The translations under genes and the position numbers were made by a program. 32,764 nucleotides of DNA, taken from the NCBI RefSeq assembly GCF_016744255.1, contig NZ_JADGES010000033.1, forward strand, positions 1-32,764. The letters are read 5' to 3'. This document shows positions 9,879 to 18,275 of this stretch, piece after piece. The notes beneath the pieces are model-generated. The model searched no databases. It was not told the origin of the DNA and was given only the letters and a program-made list of their open reading frames with translations. Numbering within the stretch: the first letter of the stretch is position 1; each line of letters opens with the position of its first letter. Origin of the DNA: Maribacter sp. (GTDB lineage: Bacteria > Bacteroidota > Bacteroidia > Flavobacteriales > Flavobacteriaceae).

Positions 9879-10712
9879 ATGGAAATAGCAATAATTAAAT
9901 CCTCTGGAAAGAAGGTCGAATTTTCATTAGATAAACTTAGAAATTCTCTTAAATTTAGTGGCGCGAGCCCTTATTTAATAGAACAAATTATTGCTAAAGT
10001 TCAAGAAGAAGTTTATGAAGGTATCTCTACAAAGGAAATTTTTAATAGAGCCTATGCCCTTTTAAAAAATAAAAAATCTGTTTTTGCTTCTAAATACAAA
10101 CTAAAAAAAGCAATCTATGAGTTAGGGCCTACAGGCTTTCCTTTTGAACGATTTGTAAGCACTATATTGGAATATTCTGGATACACTACCAAAGTAGATG
10201 TAATAATGAATGGTATATGCGTTACTCATGAAATTGATGTAGTGGCTGAAAAAGAAGAGAATATAACTATTATTGAATGTAAATTTCATAGCGAGGAAGG
10301 TCGCAATTGTAATATAAAAGTTCCGCTATATATCCATTCTCGCTACCAAGATGTTAAGGCTTGTTGGAAAACCAAAAAAAAAGAACTAAAAACATTAGAT
10401 AACGTCTGGGTTGTTACAAACACCCGATTTACGGAGCAAGCAATTACATATGGAGAATGCACTAAAATGTACTTGTTGAGTTGGAACTATCCCAAGAACA
10501 ATGGATTAAAAGACCGCATAGATAGACTTGGTCTTTACCCTATAACAGTTTCTACATTGTTGACTGACCGAGAAAAACACTTCTTATTAAATAGAGATGT
10601 TGTGCTTTGTAGGCAACTTTGGAAAGATAAATTCTTCTTAGATCATTTAGGAATAGCTAAAACAAGACAAGTAAAAATTCTTAAAGAAATTAAACAACTT
10701 TGTAATCCATAA
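9879..10712 (+). CDS. ATP-cone domain fused to a PD-(D/E)XK restriction-endonuclease-like domain
   Basis: Two-domain protein of 277 residues. Residues 1 to about 85 resemble an ATP-cone, the nucleotide-binding regulatory module of ribonucleotide reductases and NrdR: it opens with a strand and basic KSSGKKVEFSLDKL and continues with helical segments. From about residue 88 (FERFVSTILEYSGY) an Mrr/RecB-type nuclease fold follows, with catalytic Asp120 in HEIDVV and Glu133-x-Lys135 in IIECKFH. The active site therefore looks intact. No methyltransferase partner is nearby, so it is not a standard restriction system. The gene ends 3 bases before the beta-CASP RNase gene, which argues for one operon. 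Inferred role: nucleotide-controlled nucleic-acid cleavage or repair. Confidence 0.82.
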   Translation: MEIAIIKSSGKKVEFSLDKLRNSLKFSGASPYLIEQIIAKVQEEVYEGISTKEIFNRAYALLKNKKSVFASKYKLKKAIYELGPTGFPFERFVSTILEYSGYTTKVDVIMNGICVTHEIDVVAEKEENITIIECKFHSEEGRNCNIKVPLYIHSRYQDVKACWKTKKKELKTLDNVWVVTNTRFTEQAITYGECTKMYLLSWNYPKNNGLKDRIDRLGLYPITVSTLLTDREKHFLLNRDVVLCRQLWKDKFFLDHLGIAKTRQVKILKEIKQLCNP

Positions 10713-10715
10713 ACC

Positions 10716-12086
10716 ATGAATACTATAAAAGTACATTTTCTAGGCGCTTCTGGCACCGTAACGGGTTCCAAATTTTATCTAGAAACGCCCGAACTAAATA
10801 TTATGGTCGATTGTGGGATGTTTCAAGGACTAAAAGAACTTCGTGTTTTAAACTGGGAACCATTGCCAATAGACGCGTCTAAAATAGATGTTGTCCTTTT
10901 AACCCATGGACACCTAGACCATACAGGATACTTACCGCGATTAGTAAAAGAAGGTTTTAATAGTGATATAATTGGTACAGCACCCACTTTGGCCATAACT
11001 AAAATCATTCTTTTAGATAGTGCCAAAATCCACGAAGAACAGGCCGAACAAGCTAATAAAGAAGGGTACAGTAAACATGAAAAGGCCTTACCTTTTTATA
11101 CCCTAAAAGAAGCAGAAAAGACAATTAAACTATTTCAGTTTACGGAAAAAGAGGAATGGATTATACTTTCTAAAAACATACGCTTTAAATATAAATGCAA
11201 TGGCCATATTATAGGATCAACTTTTATTACATTAGAAATTTTTGGAAAAATATTTGTTTTTTCAGGAGATATTGGTCGGCAAAATGATTTACTATTAGCA
11301 CCTCCTGAACGTCCTAAAAAGGCAGACTATCTTTTTATTGAAAGCACCTATGGCGGTAAGCTGCACCCCAAAGAAAAAGTAGCAGATATTTTAGCTTCTT
11401 TAATTCATAAAACCATTAACGAAAAAGGCAACCTTATCATTCCTTCTTTTGCTGTAGAACGTATGCAGTCCCTAATGTATCAGCTTTGGCTACTCTTCAA
11501 GAGTAACCAAATTCCGAATATCCCAATTTTTATAGATAGCCCTATGGGTAATAATGTTCTTTCTGTTTTTGAACAATTTCCTGATTGGCATAAATTAACT
11601 AAAAAAGAGTACCATGCCATGTGCAACCATTTTACAATAATAAGCTCCTATGCTGACACTTGGAAGACCATAGATGACCCAAGACCTAAAATTGTTATTG
11701 CAGGTAGCGGTATGGTTACTGGCGGAAGGGTACTCACCTATTTAAAACAACTTATAGATGTACCAACCACAAATATCTTAATAGTTGGTTACCAAGCAGA
11801 AGGAACTCGTGGAAGACAGCTTTTAGAAGGCGCTCATGAGCTAAAAATATTTGAAAAATACTATCCTGTTAAAGCTAAAATTGAGCATTTAGAAAGTTTA
11901 TCTGCCCATGCAGACCAACGGGAATTATTACAATGGCTGAAAGAGATTAAAAATATTCCAGAAGGTGTGTTCCTTATTCATGGCGAACCTTCTTCCCTAG
12001 ATACTTTTAAAGTTAAAATTCGAGACACATATGGTTGGCAAGGACACATCCCAAAATTAAACGAAATACAAGAATTAATCATATAA
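10716..12086 (+). CDS. beta-CASP metallo-beta-lactamase RNase-like protein
   Basis: 456-residue member of the MBL-fold/RNA-specificity-domain (CPSF-like, YSH1-type) family, expected to be a zinc-dependent endo- or 5'-exoribonuclease. N-terminal MBL motifs: strand LGASGTVTGS, HGHLDH (His64, His66, Asp68, His69), His in CNGHIIGS, Asp in FSGDIGR. The beta-CASP cap follows (GNLIIPSFAVERMQ, IPIFIDSPMG, IVIAGSGMVTGGR), then the closing motifs SLSAHADQREL and VFLIHGEP. All expected elements are present. The ATG at 10716 is 3 bases after the previous stop. Pairing with the ATP-cone nuclease and USP suggests a stress-response RNA/DNA processing operon; the substrate is not known. Confidence 0.9.
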   Translation: MNTIKVHFLGASGTVTGSKFYLETPELNIMVDCGMFQGLKELRVLNWEPLPIDASKIDVVLLTHGHLDHTGYLPRLVKEGFNSDIIGTAPTLAITKIILLDSAKIHEEQAEQANKEGYSKHEKALPFYTLKEAEKTIKLFQFTEKEEWIILSKNIRFKYKCNGHIIGSTFITLEIFGKIFVFSGDIGRQNDLLLAPPERPKKADYLFIESTYGGKLHPKEKVADILASLIHKTINEKGNLIIPSFAVERMQSLMYQLWLLFKSNQIPNIPIFIDSPMGNNVLSVFEQFPDWHKLTKKEYHAMCNHFTIISSYADTWKTIDDPRPKIVIAGSGMVTGGRVLTYLKQLIDVPTTNILIVGYQAEGTRGRQLLEGAHELKIFEKYYPVKAKIEHLESLSAHADQRELLQWLKEIKNIPEGVFLIHGEPSSLDTFKVKIRDTYGWQGHIPKLNEIQELII

Positions 12087-12220
12087 GTTTTCTACATACC
12101 CTATATAAAGGAGCTTATTTTTTTTGTTATATAAGAGGTACAAAAAAACTGACCATTATCATTTTTATTCTATTATACATTACATAACTTATAAATCACT
12201 AACATTTAAAAGCACTTGAA

Positions 12221-12703
12221 ATGGATACTAAAACAACAAAACACATTTACACAGAGTGGTTAAGTACAGACGAAATGCATGAGCAGTCTAAAACATGGTT
12301 TTCTGAACTGGCTTTTATAAAAGAGGAACAGCAATTTTTAAATCATATGATTCTATCTTTTGGAATTAAAACATTTAACAAAAATGAATTTAAAAAAATC
12401 AATGAATTTAAAATTGCCTTAACAGAAAACCAACGCAAGCTATCCCCTCTTTTTAAACAAATAAAAAAGCACATGAACCAGTTACACATAATGTTAGATG
12501 ATGTAAATGAATTAGAAATGGAAAAAATGTATCAAAAAACACATAAAAACCTTATTAAAAAGATGAAGAAGTTTCTTTTAGATTACAGAACATTAAAACA
12601 AAAAGGATTTACAGAACTATCCATTATCCTAAAAAATGGCAAACAAAAAATAGCTTTAGGGAACCCCGATTACAAGCTTATTACAGTGGATAAAGCAAAC
12701 TAA
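12221..12703 (+). CDS. hypothetical helical protein, 160 residues
   Basis: Not recognised. Lys-rich, soluble, almost entirely predicted helix with a heptad-like central section (residues about 60-125), suggesting a coiled coil or four-helix bundle. No signal peptide. The stop is 5 bases before the next gene's ATG, so the two are very likely co-transcribed. Location right after the stress cluster hints at a related role, but nothing in the sequence fixes one. Confidence 0.65.
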   Translation: MDTKTTKHIYTEWLSTDEMHEQSKTWFSELAFIKEEQQFLNHMILSFGIKTFNKNEFKKINEFKIALTENQRKLSPLFKQIKKHMNQLHIMLDDVNELEMEKMYQKTHKNLIKKMKKFLLDYRTLKQKGFTELSIILKNGKQKIALGNPDYKLITVDKAN

Positions 12704-12708
12704 GACTT

Positions 12709-13350
12709 ATGAAAAAACTAACTATATTATTACTTATTTTTATATTCAGTTGCTCCTCAACAGAATTAATTGAAAACTGGAAGAACCCAGATATTGATCT
12801 TTTCCATGCTAATAAAGTATTATTAGTCGGTATGACTAATAATAAGGAGGCTCGCATAAATTTTGAAAGTACACTTAAAAAAGAATTTGATGCTCGAGAG
12901 GTGCAATCCATGCGAAGTATAGATGTATTTGATATAAATTTCACAGATACCCAAAGGACAGAAAAAGAACTCGATGATGTAGAGCAAAGTCTTTTAGACA
13001 AGGATTTTGATGCCATTTTGTTCACAAAAATAGTAGGTTCAGAAAGCAGACAGTCTTTAAAAAAAACGATAAACGAATTTCAAAATAATGGGTACGACTT
13101 TAAGGAAGATTATAGAAAGCATCAAGGCATTTATTATGATGATGAATACTATGAAAATTATACGGTATATAATGCAGAAACCTCTTTGTATTGTATTTGT
13201 GTAGGCAAGGAACGATCCTTAATATGGAGAGGAAGTATAGATATCATAGACCCTGAGAAAATTGAAAAAACTATTAACGACTATGTAGAGCTAGTTATAT
13301 TTGCTATGACAGAACAAAATTTAATTTTTAGGAAAGAAAAAGATAACTAA
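12709..13350 (+). CDS. hypothetical lipoprotein, 213 residues
   Basis: Lipoprotein signal: MKKLTILLLIFIF then SC with lipidated Cys15, so a membrane-anchored extracytoplasmic protein. The mature part opens with ELIENWKNPD, alternates strands and helices (VLLVGMTNN, DAILFTKIVG, SLIWRGSIDII) and has an acidic/Tyr-rich insert around residues 125-150 (YYDDEYYENY). It resembles the general pattern of DUF4136-like lipoproteins that have a strand-rich core, but I do not assign a family. The stop codon lies directly before the first hairpin of the IS200-like element. Confidence 0.7.
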   Translation: MKKLTILLLIFIFSCSSTELIENWKNPDIDLFHANKVLLVGMTNNKEARINFESTLKKEFDAREVQSMRSIDVFDINFTDTQRTEKELDDVEQSLLDKDFDAILFTKIVGSESRQSLKKTINEFQNNGYDFKEDYRKHQGIYYDDEYYENYTVYNAETSLYCICVGKERSLIWRGSIDIIDPEKIEKTINDYVELVIFAMTEQNLIFRKEKDN

Positions 13351-13354
13351 ACCA

Positions 13355-13374
13355 CTCTGCACTAAAGTGCAGAG
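13355..13374. repeat. TAAA-loop hairpin 1 (left flank of IS200-like element)
   Basis: CTCTGCAC-TAAA-GTGCAGAG: perfect 8-bp stem, 4-base loop, starting 5 bases after the lipoprotein stop. Confidence 0.85.
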
Positions 13375-13385
13375 GTTTGTTTGAC

Positions 13386-13403
13386 TAGGGACTAAAGTCC
13401 CTA
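13386..13403. repeat. TAAA-loop hairpin 2 / possible terminator
   Basis: TAGGGAC-TAAA-GTCCCTA: perfect 7-bp stem with the same loop as hairpin 1. It is followed by five T on the plus strand, so it could also terminate transcription of the lipoprotein gene. It abuts the transposase stop at 13407. Confidence 0.85.
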
Positions 13404-13406
13404 TTT

Positions 13407-13841
13407 TTATTCCAGTATGAAATTTGAAGTATCAGAATTAGGTTTACGGTGATGTTCTAAATACTCATTTACCATTTCATCTGTTATATTCCCAGTACTC
13501 CAAGCTCCATAACCAGTAGCCCAAAAATGTTTGCCCCAGTAAGTCTTTCCTAACGAGGAAAACTCCAGTTCTAATTTTCGAGAAGTTCTGCCTTTCATTT
13601 GTTTTACCAAAAAGCTTATTCTTTGTTTCGGAGCATATTCAATATGCATATGGACATGATCAGAACTAACAACTCCTTTCAATAGCTCTACATCTTGGGC
13701 ATTACAGATTTCCACTAACAATTTACGACAACGGGACTGAATACCCCCTTTCAAAACTTTATAACGATATTTTGTTGACCAAACAATATGACAACTTAAA
13801 CGACTTACTGTATCTGAACCCTTGCGCTGATAATTACCCAT
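13407..13841 (-). CDS. tnpA: IS200/IS605-type Y1 (HUH) transposase, TnpA or RAYT-like
   Basis: Single-strand DNA transposase of 144 residues. The HUH motif is HVHMH (about residues 62-66) and the catalytic Tyr is probably the one in NEYLEHH on the C-terminal helix; CHIVWSTKYR near the start is typical of the family. I chose ATG 13841 (MGNYQRKGSD) over a TTG at 13883, because the extra 14 codons would run through a flanking hairpin and homologues usually begin this way. No TnpB/IscB gene accompanies it. Both flanks carry hairpins with an identical TAAA loop, the kind of substrate these enzymes bind. It could be an IS200-group element or a domesticated REP-associated transposase (RAYT). Confidence 0.88.
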   Translation of the reverse strand: MGNYQRKGSDTVSRLSCHIVWSTKYRYKVLKGGIQSRCRKLLVEICNAQDVELLKGVVSSDHVHMHIEYAPKQRISFLVKQMKGRTSRKLELEFSSLGKTYWGKHFWATGYGAWSTGNITDEMVNEYLEHHRKPNSDTSNFILE

Positions 13842-13865
13842 AAGGTAAATATCTAATTTTTTCGT

Positions 13866-13893
13866 AGTACTAAAGTGCTGCAATAAATTGCAG
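13866..13893. repeat. TAAA-loop hairpins 3 and 4 (right flank of IS200-like element)
   Basis: AGTAC-TAAA-GTGCT (13866-13879, one G-T pair) overlaps CTGCAA-TAAA-TTGCAG (13878-13893, perfect). Both repeat the loop of the left-flank hairpins. A further small stem AGGGT/ACCCT follows at 13892-13906. Confidence 0.8.
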
Positions 13894-14092
13894 GGTTTTT
13901 GACCCTAATTTGAAACCAATAAAATTTCCTTTTATAATGTCCTTAATTTTTTTAGCTATACACATTAGGTTTCAATAACCACAAAAAAGTACAATATAAA
14001 TATTTAATAACCTGTTATTTAAGAGGTATTATCTTATGTTTTTATTTACAATAAAAATGTAATGCTTTTTTAACAGTCATTTAAACCTATTT

Positions 14093-15499
14093 TCATAATA
14101 ATGGACTAAATATTTTACCAAAACCTTCTTTCAGTTTTTCGCTCCAAGGTCGTTTTAAGTATTTTTTATAAGAAAGCATTATACTCTTACTAGAATCTTC
14201 TAGAAAATCTTGATGTAACAATTTTGCAAATGGCACATCATAAATAATAGCATTTACTTCATAGTTTTGCTCAAAGCTACGATCGTCTAAATTCGCCGTT
14301 CCAATAGTTGAAATACGATCATCACTTATTATAATTTTACTATGCAAAAAACCATCTCGAAAAAGATAAATTTTAATTCCTGATTTCAGTAGCGCTTCAA
14401 AATAAGAACGCACACTCCAACTTACGATTTTGTTATCCGCATTTTCCGACACCATCAAACGAACATCTACCCCACTTCTTGCGGCGGTTTGTAATGCTTG
14501 CATAATTGCCTGTCCAGGAATAATGTAAGGATTGGTTATATACAAGTACTTTTTTGCATTGTTAATAATGGTAAAATAAGCTTGTTCCATCGAGGAAAAA
14601 TCATCATCGGGACCACCCGAAATAATTTGTACTAGCGTGTTTTTATTCTGAGGAATAGATACTCTTGGAATTATTAAAGACTGTATCCTTTTTTGACTAA
14701 CCAAATACCAATCCATTGCAAAAATATAACCTAAATGAATGGCTGCCTCCCCTTCTATTTTAATATGCATATCGTGCCAACTCCCTAAGTCCACATCTCC
14801 CTTTAAATATTTATCCGAAATATTAATCCCGCCAGTAAAGGCAATTTGCTCATCTACCACAATAATTTTTCTATGATTCCTATAATTTAAAGAAGAAAAG
14901 AAACGCCCAAATTTAAATGGTAAAAAAGGATATACTTCTACCCCAATAGCTTCTATTTTTTTTAAATATGTTTTACTCAATGAAAAACTACCAATACCAT
15001 CGTAAATCATACGTATTTTAACGCCTTGAGCTATTTTTTCTTCAAAAAGAAGTAGTAGACGATTTGCAAGCTCACCTTCTTCAAAAATATAGTACTGTAG
15101 GTGTATTTGTTTTTGTGCACCTTCCAAAGTTTTAAAAATAGCTTTAAAAGTCGTTTTTCCATCCTTCAACAACTCCAATTCATTATGCTTTGTAGGAGGA
15201 AAATGAGAATTATTGTAAACAAGCGTCATTAACTTTTTGTACTCCCCATCTAAAAAAGCTAAATGTGTCTTATTGGGTTCTGGCAAGTTTAAGAAAGTCT
15301 TCTTTTTTAACTGTAACAGTTTGTTCTTTCTTCTATTTCTTCCTAATAAAAGATATAATAAAATACCACCCACAGGGACGGTAAATATAGCTAAAAGCCA
15401 AGCTAAGGTTTTAGATGGTTTAGCTCCATGCAGTAGCACTGTAAATACAATTACAATTGCAAAAAACAAGTACATAAATAATAGTAGATTATACCACAT
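14093..15499 (-). CDS. cls: cardiolipin synthase (phospholipase D superfamily)
   Basis: Inner-membrane enzyme joining two phosphatidylglycerol molecules into cardiolipin plus glycerol. The N-terminus has two membrane segments (about residues 3-22 and 33-52) with the family motif PSKTLAWLL between them. Two HKD motifs follow: His209-x-Lys211 in NHRKIIVVD and His386-x-Lys388 in LHSKIIISD, each with the downstream GGINISD or GTANLDDRS partner sequence. Start chosen at ATG 15499 (MWYNLLLF, 468 residues); an in-frame TTG at 15556 would add 19 atypical residues. It is divergent from the cNMP/CBS gene across a region of about 200 bases. Confidence 0.92.
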   Translation of the reverse strand: MWYNLLLFMYLFFAIVIVFTVLLHGAKPSKTLAWLLAIFTVPVGGILLYLLLGRNRRKNKLLQLKKKTFLNLPEPNKTHLAFLDGEYKKLMTLVYNNSHFPPTKHNELELLKDGKTTFKAIFKTLEGAQKQIHLQYYIFEEGELANRLLLLFEEKIAQGVKIRMIYDGIGSFSLSKTYLKKIEAIGVEVYPFLPFKFGRFFSSLNYRNHRKIIVVDEQIAFTGGINISDKYLKGDVDLGSWHDMHIKIEGEAAIHLGYIFAMDWYLVSQKRIQSLIIPRVSIPQNKNTLVQIISGGPDDDFSSMEQAYFTIINNAKKYLYITNPYIIPGQAIMQALQTAARSGVDVRLMVSENADNKIVSWSVRSYFEALLKSGIKIYLFRDGFLHSKIIISDDRISTIGTANLDDRSFEQNYEVNAIIYDVPFAKLLHQDFLEDSSKSIMLSYKKYLKRPWSEKLKEGFGKIFSPLL

Positions 15500-15701
15500 A
15501 GGAATACTATTTAATAAAAAAATGGAACGCTCAAATAAACAAACTAGGTCTAACAAATCATTGCAAATGTACTAGCCCTCCTATAAAACATTATTTAAGG
15601 AAAAGCTTATAAAGCGTTTTTATATTTTTCTTTATACCTCAATTTAAGAAAATTATTCCCTTTTCCTTTTAGTTCTTGCACAATAGTGTTAATTTAAGTT
15701 T

Positions 15702-17621
15702 ATGAAAAATACTATTTCTGAACGTGTTGCTGATTTTCTTAAAAACTTCCCTCCTTTTAATCTTTTAAGTAAAAAAGAATTACAACTACTTTCCCAAGAA
15801 GTAAGTATTGTATATCAAGAAAAAAATAGCACCATTTTTAGTGAAGATGCTATTCCTCATACCATATTCTACATTGTACATAAAGGTGCCGTTGCTCTAC
15901 GAAAAACGACTAATAATGAAATTATTGATATATGCGATGAAGGAGATATTTTTGGTTTACGCCCGTTAATGGCTAATGAAAATTACAAATTAGAAGCTAA
16001 GGCACACGAAGAGAGTATACTCTACGGAATTCCTTTAGAAGTTTTTAAACCATACGCAAAAAGAAATGATGCTGTTAGCACATTTTTAATGGAGAGTTTT
16101 GCATCAAACACAAGAAATCCATATTCCAAAAGTCACAAAGGAAAATTATATGGTAATGAAACTGTAGACACCATAAATCCCGAAGTAAAACTTTTAGATC
16201 TACAACCCGTAAAATATTCAAAAAAAATAGTTAGTTGCGACGAAGATACTCCTGTTAAAAAAGTAGCCCAGATAATGACCAAAAATAGAATTGGTTCCAT
16301 TTTAATAATGAAAGATGAATTACCCATTGGTATTGTTACGGATAAAGATTTACGAAATAAAATTGTTACTGGGTTACACCCAATAACCGCCCCTGCTTCG
16401 ACCATAATGTCTTCTCCTGTTGTTACATACCCTAAAACTCTTACGGTTACACAAGCGCAAATGGCTATGATGAAAAGTAGTATTAGTCATCTTTGTTTAA
16501 CGGAAGATGGTACTGTAAACACTAAAGCTGTAGGCGTGTTATCTAAACACGATGTAATGGTTTCTCTAGGAGATAACCCTGCTGTATTAGTAAAAGCTAT
16601 AAAAAGAACCACAAAACACAAACAGATAAAGCCTATTAGAAAAAGTATAATGCATCTATTACAAGGGTATTTAGATGAAAACATACCTATGGGGCTTGTT
16701 TCTAAAATTATATCGGAATTAAATGATGCTTGTATAAAACAAGTGATTAACATTTCTCTAAAGAAAATGAAAACACCGCCTCCTGTAGAATTTGCATGGT
16801 TAGCTATAGGAAGTCAAGGTAGAGGAGAACAAATGCTACATACAGACCAGGATAATTTTTTAGTTTTTGATGATGTTCCGGAGAGCGATTTACAAAAAAC
16901 AAACAAATACTTTTTAAAATTAGCAGTGCACGTAACCAAAGGTCTAAACACAATTGGTTATGAGTATTGTCCTGCAGAAATGATGGCATCCAATCCAAAA
17001 TGGTGTTTAAGCTTAAAAGAATGGAAAAATATGATCTCGCATTGGATTATTAGTCCAGGGCCAGATGAAATACTTATGTCTTCCATATTTTTTGATTACT
17101 CTATTTCTTATGGCAATAGAGACTTGGTTAATGCGCTTTCTGAACATATTTTTGAAACCACTAAAAAACACCCGCTATTTTTATTACACTTAGCAAATGG
17201 AGCTTTAAAAAATCCTTCCCCTTCTGGTTTCTTTAGATCTTTCTTGGTAGAACAAGATGGGCAACATAAAGACTTTTTCGATATAAAGTCTAGAGCTTTA
17301 ATGCCTTTGGTAGATGCTGCAAGAGTTTTAATTTTATCGCACTCCGTTAAATCTATAAGTAATACTTGGGAACGGTATGAAAAACTTGCAGAAATAGAGC
17401 CCAATAATGCAGAGATTTATTTGGCTTGTTCTTATGCTACTAAAGCGCTTCTAAAATTTAGAACAAAACAAGGTCTATTACATCATGATTCTGGTAGATT
17501 TATTGCTTTAGACAAATTAAACAAAGAGGAAAAGATAAAGCTTAAGCGAACTTTTAAAACCGTGAAAGAAATACAAGAACTTATTACCATTAGGTATAAT
17601 ATAAATAACTTATTACGCTAA
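15702..17621 (+). CDS. cNMP-binding / CBS pair / DUF294 nucleotidyltransferase-like signalling protein
   Basis: 639-residue cytosolic multidomain protein. In order: cyclic-nucleotide-binding-like domain (about 15-125, GDIFGLRPL at 81-89), two CBS domains (about 175-230 and 235-295), a DUF294 putative nucleotidyltransferase domain with GSQGRGEQ...TDQDN (370-384, the Pol-beta-like GS and DxD signature), and the DUF294 C-terminal helical domain (about 470-630). Its last base is shared with the ATG of the exonuclease gene (TAATG), so the two are translationally coupled. This partnership of DUF294/CBS protein with a DnaQ-type exonuclease also occurs in proteobacteria (from memory). Role inferred: ligand-controlled nucleotidyl transfer or regulation of the nuclease. 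Confidence 0.9.
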   Translation: MKNTISERVADFLKNFPPFNLLSKKELQLLSQEVSIVYQEKNSTIFSEDAIPHTIFYIVHKGAVALRKTTNNEIIDICDEGDIFGLRPLMANENYKLEAKAHEESILYGIPLEVFKPYAKRNDAVSTFLMESFASNTRNPYSKSHKGKLYGNETVDTINPEVKLLDLQPVKYSKKIVSCDEDTPVKKVAQIMTKNRIGSILIMKDELPIGIVTDKDLRNKIVTGLHPITAPASTIMSSPVVTYPKTLTVTQAQMAMMKSSISHLCLTEDGTVNTKAVGVLSKHDVMVSLGDNPAVLVKAIKRTTKHKQIKPIRKSIMHLLQGYLDENIPMGLVSKIISELNDACIKQVINISLKKMKTPPPVEFAWLAIGSQGRGEQMLHTDQDNFLVFDDVPESDLQKTNKYFLKLAVHVTKGLNTIGYEYCPAEMMASNPKWCLSLKEWKNMISHWIISPGPDEILMSSIFFDYSISYGNRDLVNALSEHIFETTKKHPLFLLHLANGALKNPSPSGFFRSFLVEQDGQHKDFFDIKSRALMPLVDAARVLILSHSVKSISNTWERYEKLAEIEPNNAEIYLACSYATKALLKFRTKQGLLHHDSGRFIALDKLNKEEKIKLKRTFKTVKEIQELITIRYNINNLLR

Positions 17622-18274
17622 TGTGGTTTAAACGCAATAAAAAAGTATACCCAGAGTATTGGAACATCTACGAAAATCTTTTTAAAAATGAGATTCCACA
17701 AGACATTTCTAAAATTCGCTTTGTAGTTTTCGATACAGAAACTACTGGTTTTAGTATTATGAGTGATAGAATTTTATGTATTGGAGCATTGTCTTTGGAA
17801 AACAACACTATAAATGTCCACAACTCTTTTGAAGTTTACCTAAAGCAAGATATATATAAGATAGAGAGTGCTAAAATTCATGGTATTCTGAGCAACAGTA
17901 AGAAGAACTTAATCCAAGAAGAGGAAGCTATTATTCAATTTTTAGCGTACTTAGGAAATGCTGTTATTGTTGCACACCATGCCATGTTCGATATTAATAT
18001 GGTGAACCATGCCCTATCTCGATTAGGGTTGCCAGAATTAAAAAACAAATACCTAGACACTTCTACGCTTTACAAAAAAACGCAGTTAAAATCTAATCTT
18101 TTAAAAAAGCAAGATTTTTACACTCTAGATGAGCTAACAGATAAATTTGATATAAGTAAAGAAGATAGGCATACTGCCCTTGGAGATTCTTATATTACGG
18201 CAATAGCTTTTTTAAAAATAGTTACTGCCCTTAAGAAAAAAAAGACAGTAACCTTAAAATCGTTACTAAGGTAA
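17621..18274 (+). CDS. DnaQ-like 3'-5' exonuclease (DEDDh)
   Basis: 217-residue exonuclease of the DNA polymerase III epsilon/PolC family. ExoI is FDTETTGF with Asp38 and Glu40, ExoII is VAHHAMFDINMV and ExoIII is DRHTALGDSYI, so the DEDDh site is complete. It lacks any clamp-binding or polymerase domain, so it need not be the replicative epsilon subunit. The ATG overlaps the stop of the DUF294 gene by one base, implying coupled translation. It converges with purC, their stops being separated by a single base. Confidence 0.9.
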   Translation: MWFKRNKKVYPEYWNIYENLFKNEIPQDISKIRFVVFDTETTGFSIMSDRILCIGALSLENNTINVHNSFEVYLKQDIYKIESAKIHGILSNSKKNLIQEEEAIIQFLAYLGNAVIVAHHAMFDINMVNHALSRLGLPELKNKYLDTSTLYKKTQLKSNLLKKQDFYTLDELTDKFDISKEDRHTALGDSYITAIAFLKIVTALKKKKTVTLKSLLR

Positions 18275-18275
18275 T

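Noticed and set aside
13842-13883. Longer transposase frame starting at a TTG with 14 extra codons
   Set aside because: It runs into the flanking TAAA-loop hairpin, begins with TTG, and family members typically start near MGNYxxx.
15500-15556. Longer cardiolipin synthase start (TTG at 15556)
   Set aside because: The ATG at 15499 places the first membrane segment directly at the N-terminus as in the family.
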